A stretch of DNA of 64,000 nt from Roseomonas sp. GC11. GTDB taxonomy: Bacteria; Pseudomonadota; Alphaproteobacteria; Acetobacterales; Acetobacteraceae. The position numbers and the translations under genes were made by a program. Below the pieces are notes generated by a model. It made no database searches. It worked only from the letters and a program-made list of their open reading frames with translations, and was not told the origin of the DNA. The stretch's first letter is position 1. Each line of letters starts with the position of its first letter. Location of the stretch: positions 1 to 64,000 of the forward strand of contig NZ_JANFNY010000008.1 in NCBI RefSeq assembly GCF_024437745.1, read 5' to 3'. Positions 18,177 through 27,086 of the stretch are shown here, one piece after another.

Positions 18177-19769
18177 ATGGATCGCCGTTCCTTCCTGCTG
18201 GGGGCCAGCTCGGCCGCCGCCTTCTTCAGCTACAATTCCTGGCGCGCGGCCTATGCCGAGACGCCGAAGAGCGTGCTGGTCGTGGCGCAGCAGCTCGACA
18301 ACGTCACCAGCCTCGACCCGCATGAAAGCTTCGAGGCGGTGGCGGGCGAGATCGCCAACAACATGTATCAGCGGCTGGTGCGGCCGCATCCCGAGCGGCC
18401 GGAGGAATTGCTGGGCGACCTCGCCGAGCGCTGGGAGGTGATGCCGGGCGGCGGGCTGCGCTTCACCCTGCGGGCGGATGCCCGCTTCGCCTCCGGCGCC
18501 CCGGTGACGGCGGAGGATGCCGCCTTCTCCCTGGCGCGCGCCGTGACGATGAACAAGGCCCCGGCCTTCATCCTCACCCAGTTCGGCTTCACGCGGGAGA
18601 ATGCGGCGGCGCGCCTGCGCGCCCGCGATGCCCGCACCCTGGAGGTGGAGCCGGTGGGGCAGCATTCCCCGGCCTTCCTGCTCTATTGCCTCTCCGCCAA
18701 TGTCGGCAGCATTGTCGAGAAGGCGGCGCTGCTGGCCCATGCCCAGGGGGATGATCTTGGCAATGGCTGGCTGCGGCAGAATTCGGCGGGCTCCGGCCCC
18801 TGGGCGCTGCGCAGCTGGAAGCCGAGCGAGAGCGCCATCCTGGAGGCCACGCCGCAGCGCGGGGCGGGGGGCATCCGCCGCATCATCCTGCGCCATGTCG
18901 TCGATCCCTCGACCCAGCTGCTGATGCTGCGCACGGGGGATGTGGACATCGCGCGCAACCTCACCACCGAGCAGATCAAGGCACTCCAGGGCCAGCCCGG
19001 CTTCGAGCTGCTGCGCCGGCAGAATGCCACGCTGATGCTGCTGCAGATGAACGTGGCGCATCCCGCCTTGTCCAAGGTGGCGGTGCGGCAGGCGATCAAA
19101 TGGGCCATCGATTATGAGTCGATCCAGGCCAATCTCGCGGCGCTGACGCACCAGGTGCACCAGAGCTTCCTGCCGCGCGGTTTTCCCGGCGCCGTGACGG
19201 AAACGACCTTCCGCAAGGATCCCGCCCGGGCGCGCGCCCTGCTGGCCGAGGCCGGGCTGGCCGATGGCTTCGAGATCACGCTGGATCACTACAACGCCCA
19301 GCCCTACCCGGACATCGCCCAGGCGCTGCAGGCGGACCTCGCCGCCATCGGCATCCGGCTGCGGATGCTGCCCGGCGAGAACCGGCAGGTGCTGACCAAG
19401 ACGCGCTCCCGCCAGCACGAGATGGCGCTCACCGCCTGGGGGGCGGATTATTTCGACCCGAACACCAATGCGGAAGCCTTCTGCGTCAATGCCGATAACG
19501 GGCCGGAGGCGCGCGCCCGCACCCTGGCCTGGCGCAACAACTGGCAGGATGCGGCGATGACGGAGCGCTCCCTGGCCGCCCTGGCGGAGACGGACGGCAC
19601 CCGCCGCCTCGCTCTCTACGAGGCGCTCCAGCGCGACCATATGCAGGCCAGCCCCTTCGCCTTCCTGCTCCAGGGCACCACCACCGCCGCCTGCCGCAAG
19701 GGAGTGGAGGGGGTGCGCCTCGCCACCATGGCGAATGACAACTCCTATGCCGAGGTGCGCAAGCCCTGA
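18177..19769 (+). CDS. Peptide-type ABC transporter substrate-binding protein (SBP_bac_5), orphan
   Basis: Secreted binding protein of 530 residues. The N-terminus has a twin-arginine-like signal (DRRSFLLGASSAAAFF), with cleavage probably after AYA. The mature protein follows the OppA/DppA plan: LDPHESFEAVAGEIANNMYQRL, then LAERWEV with FTLRADARFASGAPVTAEDAAFS. The start at 18177 is chosen because it places the signal at the N-terminus. No permease or ATPase gene is beside it. The peptide-type ATPase pair at 6184-8108 lacks a binding protein, so they could be partners, but their permeases are also absent and this is speculative. Confidence 0.87.
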   Translation: MDRRSFLLGASSAAAFFSYNSWRAAYAETPKSVLVVAQQLDNVTSLDPHESFEAVAGEIANNMYQRLVRPHPERPEELLGDLAERWEVMPGGGLRFTLRADARFASGAPVTAEDAAFSLARAVTMNKAPAFILTQFGFTRENAAARLRARDARTLEVEPVGQHSPAFLLYCLSANVGSIVEKAALLAHAQGDDLGNGWLRQNSAGSGPWALRSWKPSESAILEATPQRGAGGIRRIILRHVVDPSTQLLMLRTGDVDIARNLTTEQIKALQGQPGFELLRRQNATLMLLQMNVAHPALSKVAVRQAIKWAIDYESIQANLAALTHQVHQSFLPRGFPGAVTETTFRKDPARARALLAEAGLADGFEITLDHYNAQPYPDIAQALQADLAAIGIRLRMLPGENRQVLTKTRSRQHEMALTAWGADYFDPNTNAEAFCVNADNGPEARARTLAWRNNWQDAAMTERSLAALAETDGTRRLALYEALQRDHMQASPFAFLLQGTTTAACRKGVEGVRLATMANDNSYAEVRKP

Positions 19770-19778
19770 GGCCGTGCT

Positions 19779-19807
19779 CCCGCCGGCGGTCCCCCACCGC
19801 CGGCGGG
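19779..19807. terminator. Bidirectional terminator hairpin
   Basis: A perfect 12-bp stem (CCCGCCGGCGGT paired with its complement) around five C residues sits between two convergent genes, 10 bases after the binding-protein stop. There is no T-run on either side, so termination would not be of the simple intrinsic kind. Confidence 0.55.
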
Positions 19808-19832
19808 CGCGCCCCTCTCCGGGGCGGCGGGC

Positions 19833-21170
19833 CTATTCGGCCGCCGCCTGCCGGGAGAAGGCATTCGCCGGCCGCGGCAGGCCCAGATTCTCGCGCAGCG
19901 TCGGCCCGTCATAGTCTGTCCTGGCCAGGCCGCGCCGGCGCAGGATGGGCAGCACATCCTCGACGAAGCGCTCGAACTGCGTCGGGAAGAAGGGCGGCAT
20001 GATGTTGAAGCCATCCGCCGCCCCGGCCCGGAACCAGCTTTCCAGCGCATCGGCGATCTGCTCGGGCCTGCCCCAGACGATGCGGTGCCCGCGCGCCCCG
20101 GCCACCAGATAATACAGCTCCCGCAGCGTCAGATTCTGCGTGCGGGCGAGGTCGGTCAGCAGTCTGGCGCGGCTCTGGAGCTGGTCGCTCTCCGGCAGGT
20201 CGGGCAGGGGGCCATCGAGGTCGAAGCCGCTGATGTCGTGCCCCAGCCGGTCGGACAGCAGGCGGATCGCCGCCGCCGGGTCGATCCCGCCCTGAAGCTC
20301 GGCATAGAGGGCGCGGGCCTCGGCCTCCGTGCCGCCGATCACCGGGCAGACACCGGGCAGGACCAGAAGGTGGTCCGGGTCGCGGCCAAAGGCGCGGGCC
20401 TGCTGCTTCAGCCCCTGGGTGAAGGCACGGCCCTCCTCCAGCGTCTGCTGCGCGGTGAAGACCATGTCCGCCGTGCGCGCCGCCAGCCGCTGCCCCGGCG
20501 CCGAGGAGCCCGCCTGGATGACGACGGGGTGCCCCTGCGGCGGCCGCGAGACGTTGAGCGGCCCCTTCACCGAGAAATACCGCCCCGCATGGTCGAGCGT
20601 GCGCAGCGCGCCGGGGCGGATGAAATGCCCGCTGGCCTTGTCCTGGATGATGGCGCCGTCGTCGAAGCTGTCCCACAGCCCGCGCACCACCTGGAGGAAT
20701 TCCTCGGCGATCGCGTAGCGCTCATCATGCGCCGGGTGCTCGCCGCGCGAGAAATTCGCCGCCGAGCGGGCATAGGAGGTGGTCACCGCATTCCACGCCG
20801 CCCGCCCGCCCGAGACATGGTCAAGCGAGGCGAAGACGCGCGCGACGTGGAAAGGCTCGCTGTAGGTCGTCGAGGCGGTGGCGGCGAGGCCGATCTGCCG
20901 CGTCACCATCGCCAGGGCCGAGAGCAGCACCAGCGGCTCGATCCGCGCGATGGTGGAGGGGTGGGCATCCGCCCCCGTCGTCAGCCCGTCGGCGAGGAAG
21001 AGGAGATCGAATTTTCCCGCCTCGGCGGTGGCGGCGATGCGGCGGAGCAGGGGCAGGTTCTCACCGCCCGATTCCGCCTCCGGGTGCCGCCAGCCCGCCA
21101 CGTGGTGGCCCGCTCCCTGCAGGAACAGGCCAAGGCGCATCGGCACCGGGCGCATCGGCTGCTTGCTCAT
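19833..21170 (-). CDS. Luciferase-like FMN monooxygenase (NtaA/SnaA/DszA family)
   Basis: Flavin-dependent two-component monooxygenase of 445 residues, the family's usual length. Typical stretches are MRLGLFLQGAGHHVAGWRHPEA, FDLLFLADGL, ATASTTYSEPFHVARVFASLDH with SGGRAAWNAVTT, and HPVVIQAGSS. Members use reduced FMN from a separate reductase to attack organosulfur compounds, aminopolycarboxylates or similar. No reductase gene is visible nearby. ATG 21170 has GAGGAGGAGA upstream. The gene lies 14 bases after the binding-protein gene and is probably co-transcribed with it. Confidence 0.9.
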   Translation of the reverse strand: MSKQPMRPVPMRLGLFLQGAGHHVAGWRHPEAESGGENLPLLRRIAATAEAGKFDLLFLADGLTTGADAHPSTIARIEPLVLLSALAMVTRQIGLAATASTTYSEPFHVARVFASLDHVSGGRAAWNAVTTSYARSAANFSRGEHPAHDERYAIAEEFLQVVRGLWDSFDDGAIIQDKASGHFIRPGALRTLDHAGRYFSVKGPLNVSRPPQGHPVVIQAGSSAPGQRLAARTADMVFTAQQTLEEGRAFTQGLKQQARAFGRDPDHLLVLPGVCPVIGGTEAEARALYAELQGGIDPAAAIRLLSDRLGHDISGFDLDGPLPDLPESDQLQSRARLLTDLARTQNLTLRELYYLVAGARGHRIVWGRPEQIADALESWFRAGAADGFNIMPPFFPTQFERFVEDVLPILRRRGLARTDYDGPTLRENLGLPRPANAFSRQAAAE

Positions 21171-21183
21171 GCGCGTCTCCTCC

Positions 21184-22185
21184 TCAGTCCAGCACCAGAT
21201 TGGTGCTCTCGCGCAGCCGCGTCCACTTGGTGATCTCGCGCTCCAGCTGCTGCGCCAGTTCCTCCGGCGTGCCGCCGACGAACTCCACCCCCTCCTCGGC
21301 GAAGCGGCGGCGCAGCTCTTCCCCAGCGATGGCACGGTTGAGGGCGTCATTGAGGCGCCGCACCACCCCGGCCGGCGTACCGGCGGGGGCGTAGAGGCCG
21401 TTCCAGCTTGTCACCTCGAAGCCCGGCACCCGCTCGGCCACCGCGGGCACCCCGGGCAGGATGGGCGAGCGCGTGGCGCCGGAGACGGCGATGGCGCGCA
21501 CCTGCCCGCCCCTGAGCATCGGCAGTGCCTCCAGCGTCTGGGCGAAGGAGGCGTGCACCCGCCCGCTGGTGATGTCGAGCGCCGCCGCCGCGCCGCCCTT
21601 GTAGGGCACGGAGGTGATCGCGAGGCCCGCCTGCTGGGCCAGCAGGTCGCCGGCGAGGCGCGGCGCCGTGACGGCACCCGAATTGGCGAGGGTCAGCTGG
21701 CCCGGATGCCGCTTCGCCCAGGCGATCAGCCCTTCGAGATCCTCCACCGGCAGGGACGGGCCGGCCACCAGAACATAGGGCAGCGTCGCCACGCGCCCGA
21801 CAGGCAGCAGCGCCTGGCGCGGATCGCCCGGCGGCAGGGCAGGCTGGAAGACCGGGTTGATGGACAGCGCCGGTGTGCCGAGCAGCAGCGTGTGCCCGTC
21901 CGGCTCGGCGCGGGCGACAAGGGCGCTGGCGATCGAGGTCGAGCCACCGGCGCGGTTGTCCACCAGCACCGGCGTGCCCAGCAGGGGCGCCAGCCGCTCG
22001 GCCAGGGCGCGGGCGATGATGTCCACCCCGCCGCCGGGCGGGAAGGGGACAACCAGCGTCACCGGGCGGGAGCCGAAGGCGGCGGCGCGTGCCACGCGCG
22101 GCGCGGCCATGCCCAGCGCGAGGCCACAGCCCAGGGCCGAGAGCAGGCAACGGCGGGGGAAGGGCGGAAGCGGGGCAGGCGGCAT
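21184..22185 (-). CDS. TctC/Bug-type extracytoplasmic solute receptor
   Basis: Secreted binding protein of the tripartite tricarboxylate transport type, 333 residues. A signal peptide spans about residues 1-34 (RRCLLSALGCGLALGMAAPRVARA). The mature part opens with RPVTLVVPFPPGGGVDIIARALAERL and has VDNRAGGSTSIASALVARAEPDGHTLLLG, the classic Bug pattern. Start 22185 is preferred; an in-frame start 87 bases upstream would add an unlikely A/T-rich-coded leader. No TctA/TctB membrane genes are adjacent, as is common for Bug proteins. Linked to the monooxygenase, it suggests capture of the same organic acid. Confidence 0.9.
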   Translation of the reverse strand: MPPAPLPPFPRRCLLSALGCGLALGMAAPRVARAAAFGSRPVTLVVPFPPGGGVDIIARALAERLAPLLGTPVLVDNRAGGSTSIASALVARAEPDGHTLLLGTPALSINPVFQPALPPGDPRQALLPVGRVATLPYVLVAGPSLPVEDLEGLIAWAKRHPGQLTLANSGAVTAPRLAGDLLAQQAGLAITSVPYKGGAAAALDITSGRVHASFAQTLEALPMLRGGQVRAIAVSGATRSPILPGVPAVAERVPGFEVTSWNGLYAPAGTPAGVVRRLNDALNRAIAGEELRRRFAEEGVEFVGGTPEELAQQLEREITKWTRLRESTNLVLD

Positions 22186-22325
22186 GGCGGCGCTTTCACA
22201 CGAAAAAATATTGTGAATTAATGAGAATATTCGGATGCTTTGATGGATTGCGTATCGGCTTGCGCGGGTCAATATAATTCACGTAAAAATTCATATGAAT
22301 TTTTTGAACCACAGGATATTTCGCC
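22186..22325. promoter_or_regulatory. A/T-rich divergent control region with perfect palindrome
   Basis: These 140 bases between two divergent gene pairs are much richer in A/T than the surroundings. They contain a perfect 20-bp palindrome at 22285-22304 (AAAAATTCATATGAATTTTT) and a wider inverted repeat GTGAATTA (22213-22220) / TAATTCAC (22275-22282). Both look like operators for a dimeric repressor or activator controlling both directions. No regulator gene is adjacent. Confidence 0.6.
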
Positions 22326-23369
22326 ATGCCGCTGGATGAGGCCTTCTCTTCCCACCGCCCGATTGGCGGCCCCGCCGCCTGGCGCGGCCCGGCCATCGCC
22401 GCCGCGCGGGACTGGGAATACCGCCTGAGCCCGGCGGATATCGAGGACATCGCCGCAGCCCTCGCCGTTGCCAAGGCCTCCGGCCGGGCAGCCTCCGCCA
22501 TCGGCCGAGCGGAATTTCCCCTGCCGCATTTTGGGGAAACCCTGGCCGGGCTGCTCGCCGGGCTACGCGGCGGGCGGGGCTTCCTGCTCCTGCGCGGCCT
22601 GCCGGTGGACCGCTTCAGCGAGATCGAGCGGGAGGTGATCTTCTTCGGCCTCGGCGCCCATCTCGGGCGGGCAGTTTCACAGAATGCGCATGGGGAATTG
22701 CTCGGCTATGTCTTCGACCAGGGCCGCACCCATGCCATGGCCAATACGCGCGGCTACCAGACCAAGGCCGATCTGACCTTCCACACCGACCGCTGCGACC
22801 TCGTGGGCCTGCTGTGCCACCGGGCCGCGAAACAGGGCGGGGAAAGCAGCGTCGTCAGCACCGCCGCCATCCATGACGAAATCCTGCGCACCCGGCCTGA
22901 CCTGCTGCCGCTGCTCTATCGTGGTTTCCACTATGGTGAGCGGGAGGCGGCGGATAGCGCCGATGGCGTCTCCGCCCGGCGCATCCCGGTCTTTTCCGAA
23001 CGCGACGGGGTGGTGAGCTGCCGCTTCATCAGCCGCGCCATCGAACTGGCCTGGAAGCGCGGCGTGCCCGCCAGCCCGGCCGAGGTCGAGGCGCTGGAAC
23101 TGATGAAGCACTACACCGAACACCCGGATTTCCGCCTCGACATGGTGCTGGAGGCGGGGGACATGCAGTTCTGCAACAATTATGTCACCGCCCATGCGCG
23201 CACCGCCTTCGAGGATTTCCCCGAACCGGAGCGCAGGCGGCTGATGGTCCGCCTCTGGCTCTCCTTCCGCGATCCCTGGCCGCTGGCCAGTGATTTTGGC
23301 GAGCATGAGGGCATTCCCTTCCGCCCCGAGGCCGGCCCCGCCCCCGCGCCGCCGCCACGCCAGGGTTGA
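22326..23369 (+). CDS. TauD/GBBH-type Fe(II)/2-oxoglutarate dioxygenase
   Basis: Non-haem iron oxygenase of 347 residues. The iron triad is visible as H153-x-D155 (FHTDRCD) and H290 (NYVTAHARTAFED), and R309 (MVRLWLS) should bind 2-oxoglutarate. The N-terminal arm resembles TauD-like hydroxylases rather than gamma-butyrobetaine enzymes with a zinc domain, as no Cys cluster is present. The substrate is unknown. The enzyme is divergent from the monooxygenase and solute receptor pair and is followed by an RraA-like gene, so it is likely part of one catabolic locus. Confidence 0.9.
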   Translation: MPLDEAFSSHRPIGGPAAWRGPAIAAARDWEYRLSPADIEDIAAALAVAKASGRAASAIGRAEFPLPHFGETLAGLLAGLRGGRGFLLLRGLPVDRFSEIEREVIFFGLGAHLGRAVSQNAHGELLGYVFDQGRTHAMANTRGYQTKADLTFHTDRCDLVGLLCHRAAKQGGESSVVSTAAIHDEILRTRPDLLPLLYRGFHYGEREAADSADGVSARRIPVFSERDGVVSCRFISRAIELAWKRGVPASPAEVEALELMKHYTEHPDFRLDMVLEAGDMQFCNNYVTAHARTAFEDFPEPERRRLMVRLWLSFRDPWPLASDFGEHEGIPFRPEAGPAPAPPPRQG

Positions 23370-23511
23370 AGGCGGCCAGGGCTGAAGGCGGGCAGGGGGG
23401 CTTTGCGGCAGCGGCCGGAGCGCGCAACATCCGCGGCCCATCTTGTCCGGAAGCCTGTGCGATGCCGTGTCTCTTCTCCCTCCCTCTGCTCACCGTCGCG
23501 GGACAGCCACG

Positions 23512-24186
23512 GTGAGCGCCGTGCTGCCGGGCGCGCGGCGCCTGCCCTCTGCCCCCCAGGCCGATGCCGCGCTGGTCGAGGCCTTCCGGGGCCGTGCCGT
23601 GGCCAACATCAGCGACAATCTGGCGCGGCTGAGCGTCGCGGTGGGGCTGCGCCCCTTCCACCGCGGCGGCACCCTTGCCGGCACGGCGCTGACCGTGCGC
23701 ACCCGCCCGGGGGATAATCTGGTGATCCACCAGGCGCTGGAGATCCTGCGCCCGGGGGATGTGCTGGTGGTCGATGGCGGCGGCGACATCAGCCGCGCCC
23801 TGGTGGGGGAGATCATGAAGGCCGTGGCGCAGAGCCGGGGCTGCGTGGGCTTCGTCATCGATGGTGCCATCCGCGATGCCGATGCCTTCGCGCGCGATAC
23901 CTTCCCCTGCTTCGCGCGCGGGGCGATCCATGCCGGCCCCTACAAGAACGGCCCCGGCGAATACAACGTGCCGGTGAGCATCGGCGGCATGGTGGTGCAG
24001 CCGGGTGATATCGTGGTGGGGGATGGCGACGGGGTGGTGGCCTTCCCCGCCGAGGCCGGCCCCGCCCTGCTGGAGGCGACGCTGCGGCAGGAGGAGCACG
24101 AGGCCGCCACCCTGCGCAGCATCGCCGAGGGCCGCTACACCGGCAGCTATGGCCGCCCGGACGCCGCCGCCGCGCCACGCGGCTGA
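23512..24186 (+). CDS. RraA-like / HMG aldolase family protein
   Basis: Protein of about 224 residues from the RraA fold family, which includes 4-hydroxy-4-methyl-2-oxoglutarate and 4-carboxy-4-hydroxy-2-oxoadipate aldolases. Key stretches are VANISDNLARL, GTALTVRTRPGDNLVIHQAL, VVDGGGDISRALVGEIM and GFVIDGAIRDADAF; the last holds the Arg-Asp used by the aldolases. In catabolic context the aldolase role is more likely than RNase E inhibition. The start is uncertain: GTG 23512 gives the usual length, while a TTG at 23443 would add 23 residues of no recognisable kind. Confidence 0.82.
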   Translation: MSAVLPGARRLPSAPQADAALVEAFRGRAVANISDNLARLSVAVGLRPFHRGGTLAGTALTVRTRPGDNLVIHQALEILRPGDVLVVDGGGDISRALVGEIMKAVAQSRGCVGFVIDGAIRDADAFARDTFPCFARGAIHAGPYKNGPGEYNVPVSIGGMVVQPGDIVVGDGDGVVAFPAEAGPALLEATLRQEEHEAATLRSIAEGRYTGSYGRPDAAAAPRG

Positions 24187-24218
24187 GAGAGTGTTTGGAA
24201 ATTCCTGGCCCTTGCAGG

Positions 24219-24361
24219 TTTGAGGGGGCTTTGCCCCCTCAAACTCCCCCAGCAGGGGACGGGGTCCCCTGCACCCGCCAGCAGGGGGCATCCACAAATG
24301 GGTTTCCAAAGGCCTCAGGCCTTTGGTCGGGAGAGTTTGAGAGGGGCGAAGCCCCTCTCAA
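24219..24361 (+). repeat. Four-hairpin GC-rich dispersed repeat, copy A
   Basis: Four consecutive hairpins: 24219-24243 (11-bp stem), 24252-24272 (9-bp stem), 24308-24324 (8-bp stem with one-base loop) and 24337-24361 (11-bp stem, GAA loop). The last 60 or so bases are identical but for one base to copy B at 43088-43241. It lies between the RraA-like gene and a glycosyltransferase gene and has no coding potential. Confidence 0.85.
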
Positions 24362-24446
24362 GAGCGCATGCCGTTGAGGCTATCCCGTGCCGCCTGTTGC
24401 GTTCGGTTGCTGGTGCGCCGGGCGGTCTGGCGCTAAGCACGCGGCG

Positions 24447-25535
24447 ATGTCTCCGCCGATTCTGACCGTCGTCATCCCCTGCTACAACGAGGCCCTGAAC
24501 GTCGCGCCCATGGTCGCGCGGCTGGAGGAGGCCCTGCACGGAATCGCCTGGGAGGCGATCTTCGTCGATGACAACAGCCCCGACGGCACCACCGCCGTGG
24601 CGAAGGCGATCGCGGCGCGCGACAGCCGCATCCGCTGTATCCGCCGCGTCGGCCGGCGCGGCCTCTCCTCCGCCTGTGTCGAGGGCATGCTGGCCTCTTC
24701 CGCGCCTTATGTCGCTGTCATCGATGGCGACCTCCAGCATGACGAGACGCTGCTGCCGCGCATGCTGGCGGCGCTCCAGGCCGGGGAGGGGGAGGTGGCC
24801 ATCGGCAGCCGCCATGTCGAGGGCGGCGCCTCCACCGAGGGCTTCTCCGCCCTGCGCCAGAAGATCAGCGATGGCGGCATCACCCTGGCGCAGCTGTTCC
24901 TGCCGGTGCGGGTGGCGGACCCGATGAGCGGCTTCTTCATGCTGCCCCGCCCGCTGCTGGAGGAGGTGGCCCCCCGCCTGACCGGGCGCGGCTTCAAGAT
25001 CCTGCTGGACATCCTGCTCTCGGCCGGGCGGAAGCTGCGGGTGGTGGAACTACCCTACAGCTTCCGCGCCCGGCAGGCCGGGGAATCCAAGCTGGATACC
25101 CGCGTGCTGCTCGATTTCGCCGCCCTGCTGGTGGACAAGGCCACGGGCGGGCTGCTGCCGCTGCGCTTCCTCTCCTTCGCCCTGATCGGCGCGCTGGGCA
25201 TCCTGGTGCACATGGCGGTGCTCGCCGTGGTGCTGGGGCCGCTGGCCTTCCACAGTGCGCAATGGCTGGCCAGCTTCGCCGCCATGACGGTGAATTTCTG
25301 GCTCAACAACCGCCTCACCTACAATGACGTCCGCCTGAGGCGCGGCGCGCTGTGGCGCGGGCTGGCGCTGTTCTATCTCGTCTGCGGCGTGGGCGTGGCC
25401 GCCAATGTCGGCGTGGCCGGGCTGCTGCTGCGCGAGGGCGTGGCGAATTGGGGCCTGGCCGGCGCGGCCGGCGCGCTGCTGACGGTGGTGTGGAACTATG
25501 CCGTCTCCGCCACCCTGGTCTGGCGCGCCCGGTGA
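24447..25535 (+). CDS. Polyprenyl-phosphate glycosyltransferase (GT2) fused to a GtrA domain
   Basis: Membrane glycosyltransferase of 362 residues. The N-terminal GT2 domain resembles dolichol-phosphate mannosyltransferase: VVIPCYNEALNVAPMV, FVDDNSPDGT with the Asp pair, VIDGDLQHDETLLPRML, and ADPMSGFFMLPR. From about residue 235 a GtrA domain adds four hydrophobic helices (FALIGALGILVHM, NFWLNNRLTYNDV). The product would be a lipid-linked sugar flipped to the periplasm. It overlaps by 4 bases with the GT39-type transferase gene, the probable user of that lipid-sugar. The sugar and acceptor are not determinable. Confidence 0.9.
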   Translation: MSPPILTVVIPCYNEALNVAPMVARLEEALHGIAWEAIFVDDNSPDGTTAVAKAIAARDSRIRCIRRVGRRGLSSACVEGMLASSAPYVAVIDGDLQHDETLLPRMLAALQAGEGEVAIGSRHVEGGASTEGFSALRQKISDGGITLAQLFLPVRVADPMSGFFMLPRPLLEEVAPRLTGRGFKILLDILLSAGRKLRVVELPYSFRARQAGESKLDTRVLLDFAALLVDKATGGLLPLRFLSFALIGALGILVHMAVLAVVLGPLAFHSAQWLASFAAMTVNFWLNNRLTYNDVRLRRGALWRGLALFYLVCGVGVAANVGVAGLLLREGVANWGLAGAAGALLTVVWNYAVSATLVWRAR

Positions 25536-27007
25536 GCCTGCTCCCCCGCTTCCGGGCTGCGGCGCCCTGGGCCGGCGCCTGGCTTTGGGCCCTGGCGGGG
25601 CTGACGCTGCTGCGCCTGCTCGCCGCCTTCTGGCTGCCGCCGGCGCCGGATGAAGCCTATTACTGGGTCTGGGGGCGTGCCCTGGCCCCCGGCTATTACG
25701 ACCACCCGCCGATGGTGGCGCTATGGACCGCCGCGGGCAGCGCCCTGGCGGGGGATACGGCACTGGGCCTGCGCCTGCTCGGCCCGCTCGGGGTGGCCAT
25801 CGCCTCGGTGCTGCTGGCATGCGGGGGGGAGGCGCTCTATCCCGGCCGGAAGGCGGGGGTCTGGGCGGCGGCGCTGCTCAACGCCACCCTGTTCTTCGGC
25901 GCCGGCGCGGTGCTGATGACGCCGGACACGCCGCTGCTGGCCTTCTGGTGCGCCGCGCTCTGGGCCCTGGCCCGGCTGCAGGCCAGCCAGGATGGCCGCT
26001 GGTGGCTGGCCTTCGGCGTGCTGGCGGGGCTGGCGCTGCTCTCCAAATACACCGCCGTGCTGCTGGGCGGCGGGGTGGTGCTCTGGCTGCTGGCCGAACC
26101 CACCGCCCGCCGCTGGCTGCGGGGCTGGCATCTCTGGGCTGGCGGCGCGCTGGCGGTGCTGGTGTTCAGCCCCGTCATCCTGTGGAACGCCGCGCATGGC
26201 TGGGCCAGCTTCGCCAAGCAGGGCGGGCGCGCCGGCTCCTCCGGCGGTGGCTCGGCGCTGCGCTATCTGGCGGAATTGCTGGGCGGGCAGCTGGGCCTCG
26301 CCACACCGGTCATCTTCGTGCTCTGTGTGGCGGGCACGGCGCTGGCCTGCCGCCGCTGGTGGCGCGGGCGGGATGCCACTGCGGGGCTCCTCGTGGCGCT
26401 GACCGTCCCCGCAGCGCTGCTCTTCCTCTGGCAGGCCACCGGCAACCGGGTGCAGGGCAATTGGCCGGCCATCCTCTACCCAACCGCCTGCCTTGCCGCC
26501 GCGGCGTATCTGCAGGGGCGCTGGCTGCCCTGGCGGCGCATCGGCATGGGGTTGGGCCTCGCCCTGGCGGTGCTCGCCCTTGCGCAGGCGGCCTTTGCCC
26601 CCCTGCCGCTCGCCCGCCGCCATGACCCGACCCTGGCCCGGCTGGGCGGCTGGGACGCTTTCGCCGCCCGGGTCGAGCAGGCCCGGCGCGAGCAGGGCGC
26701 CACCTTCGTCGCCGCCGAGGAATATGGCCTGGCCAGTGAACTGGCCCTGCACCTGCCGCCCGGTGTCGCCGTGGTGGCGCTGGGCGACCGCTGGGACATG
26801 TTCGACCTCCACGCCCCTCCGGCCGCCGGCCAGGGCCTGCTGGTCCGCAGCGAGCGCCGCAGCGAGGCCCCGCTCTGGCCCAGCGCGGTGGAGCAGGGCG
26901 GGCTCACACGCAGCCGGAAAGGCATCGAGGCAGAGCGCTACCGCCTCTACCGGGTGGATCTTTCGGCGCGGACGCCGCCCCTGGCCCTGCTGCCCAGCCG
27001 TCGCTGA
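25532..27007 (+). CDS. ArnT/PMT-type membrane glycosyltransferase (GT39-like)
   Basis: Integral membrane transferase of 491 residues with about ten helices in the first 380 residues and a soluble C-terminal part. The first periplasmic loop holds the catalytic-type pattern APDEAYYWVWGRALAPGYYDHPPM, diagnostic for the ArnT/PMT_2 group. The GTG start at 25532 overlaps the GT2 stop (GTGA). It should transfer a sugar from a lipid-phosphate carrier, supplied by the GT2-GtrA protein, to lipid A, a protein or another glycan in the periplasm. Confidence 0.9.
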   Translation: MSLLPRFRAAAPWAGAWLWALAGLTLLRLLAAFWLPPAPDEAYYWVWGRALAPGYYDHPPMVALWTAAGSALAGDTALGLRLLGPLGVAIASVLLACGGEALYPGRKAGVWAAALLNATLFFGAGAVLMTPDTPLLAFWCAALWALARLQASQDGRWWLAFGVLAGLALLSKYTAVLLGGGVVLWLLAEPTARRWLRGWHLWAGGALAVLVFSPVILWNAAHGWASFAKQGGRAGSSGGGSALRYLAELLGGQLGLATPVIFVLCVAGTALACRRWWRGRDATAGLLVALTVPAALLFLWQATGNRVQGNWPAILYPTACLAAAAYLQGRWLPWRRIGMGLGLALAVLALAQAAFAPLPLARRHDPTLARLGGWDAFAARVEQARREQGATFVAAEEYGLASELALHLPPGVAVVALGDRWDMFDLHAPPAAGQGLLVRSERRSEAPLWPSAVEQGGLTRSRKGIEAERYRLYRVDLSARTPPLALLPSRR

Positions 27008-27086
27008 GGCAGCACGCGCTGAGGCAGCACCCTGGCATGGGCGGCGCGGCACCCTACATGCGTTGCAGCGCAGGGAGAGCGAGACC

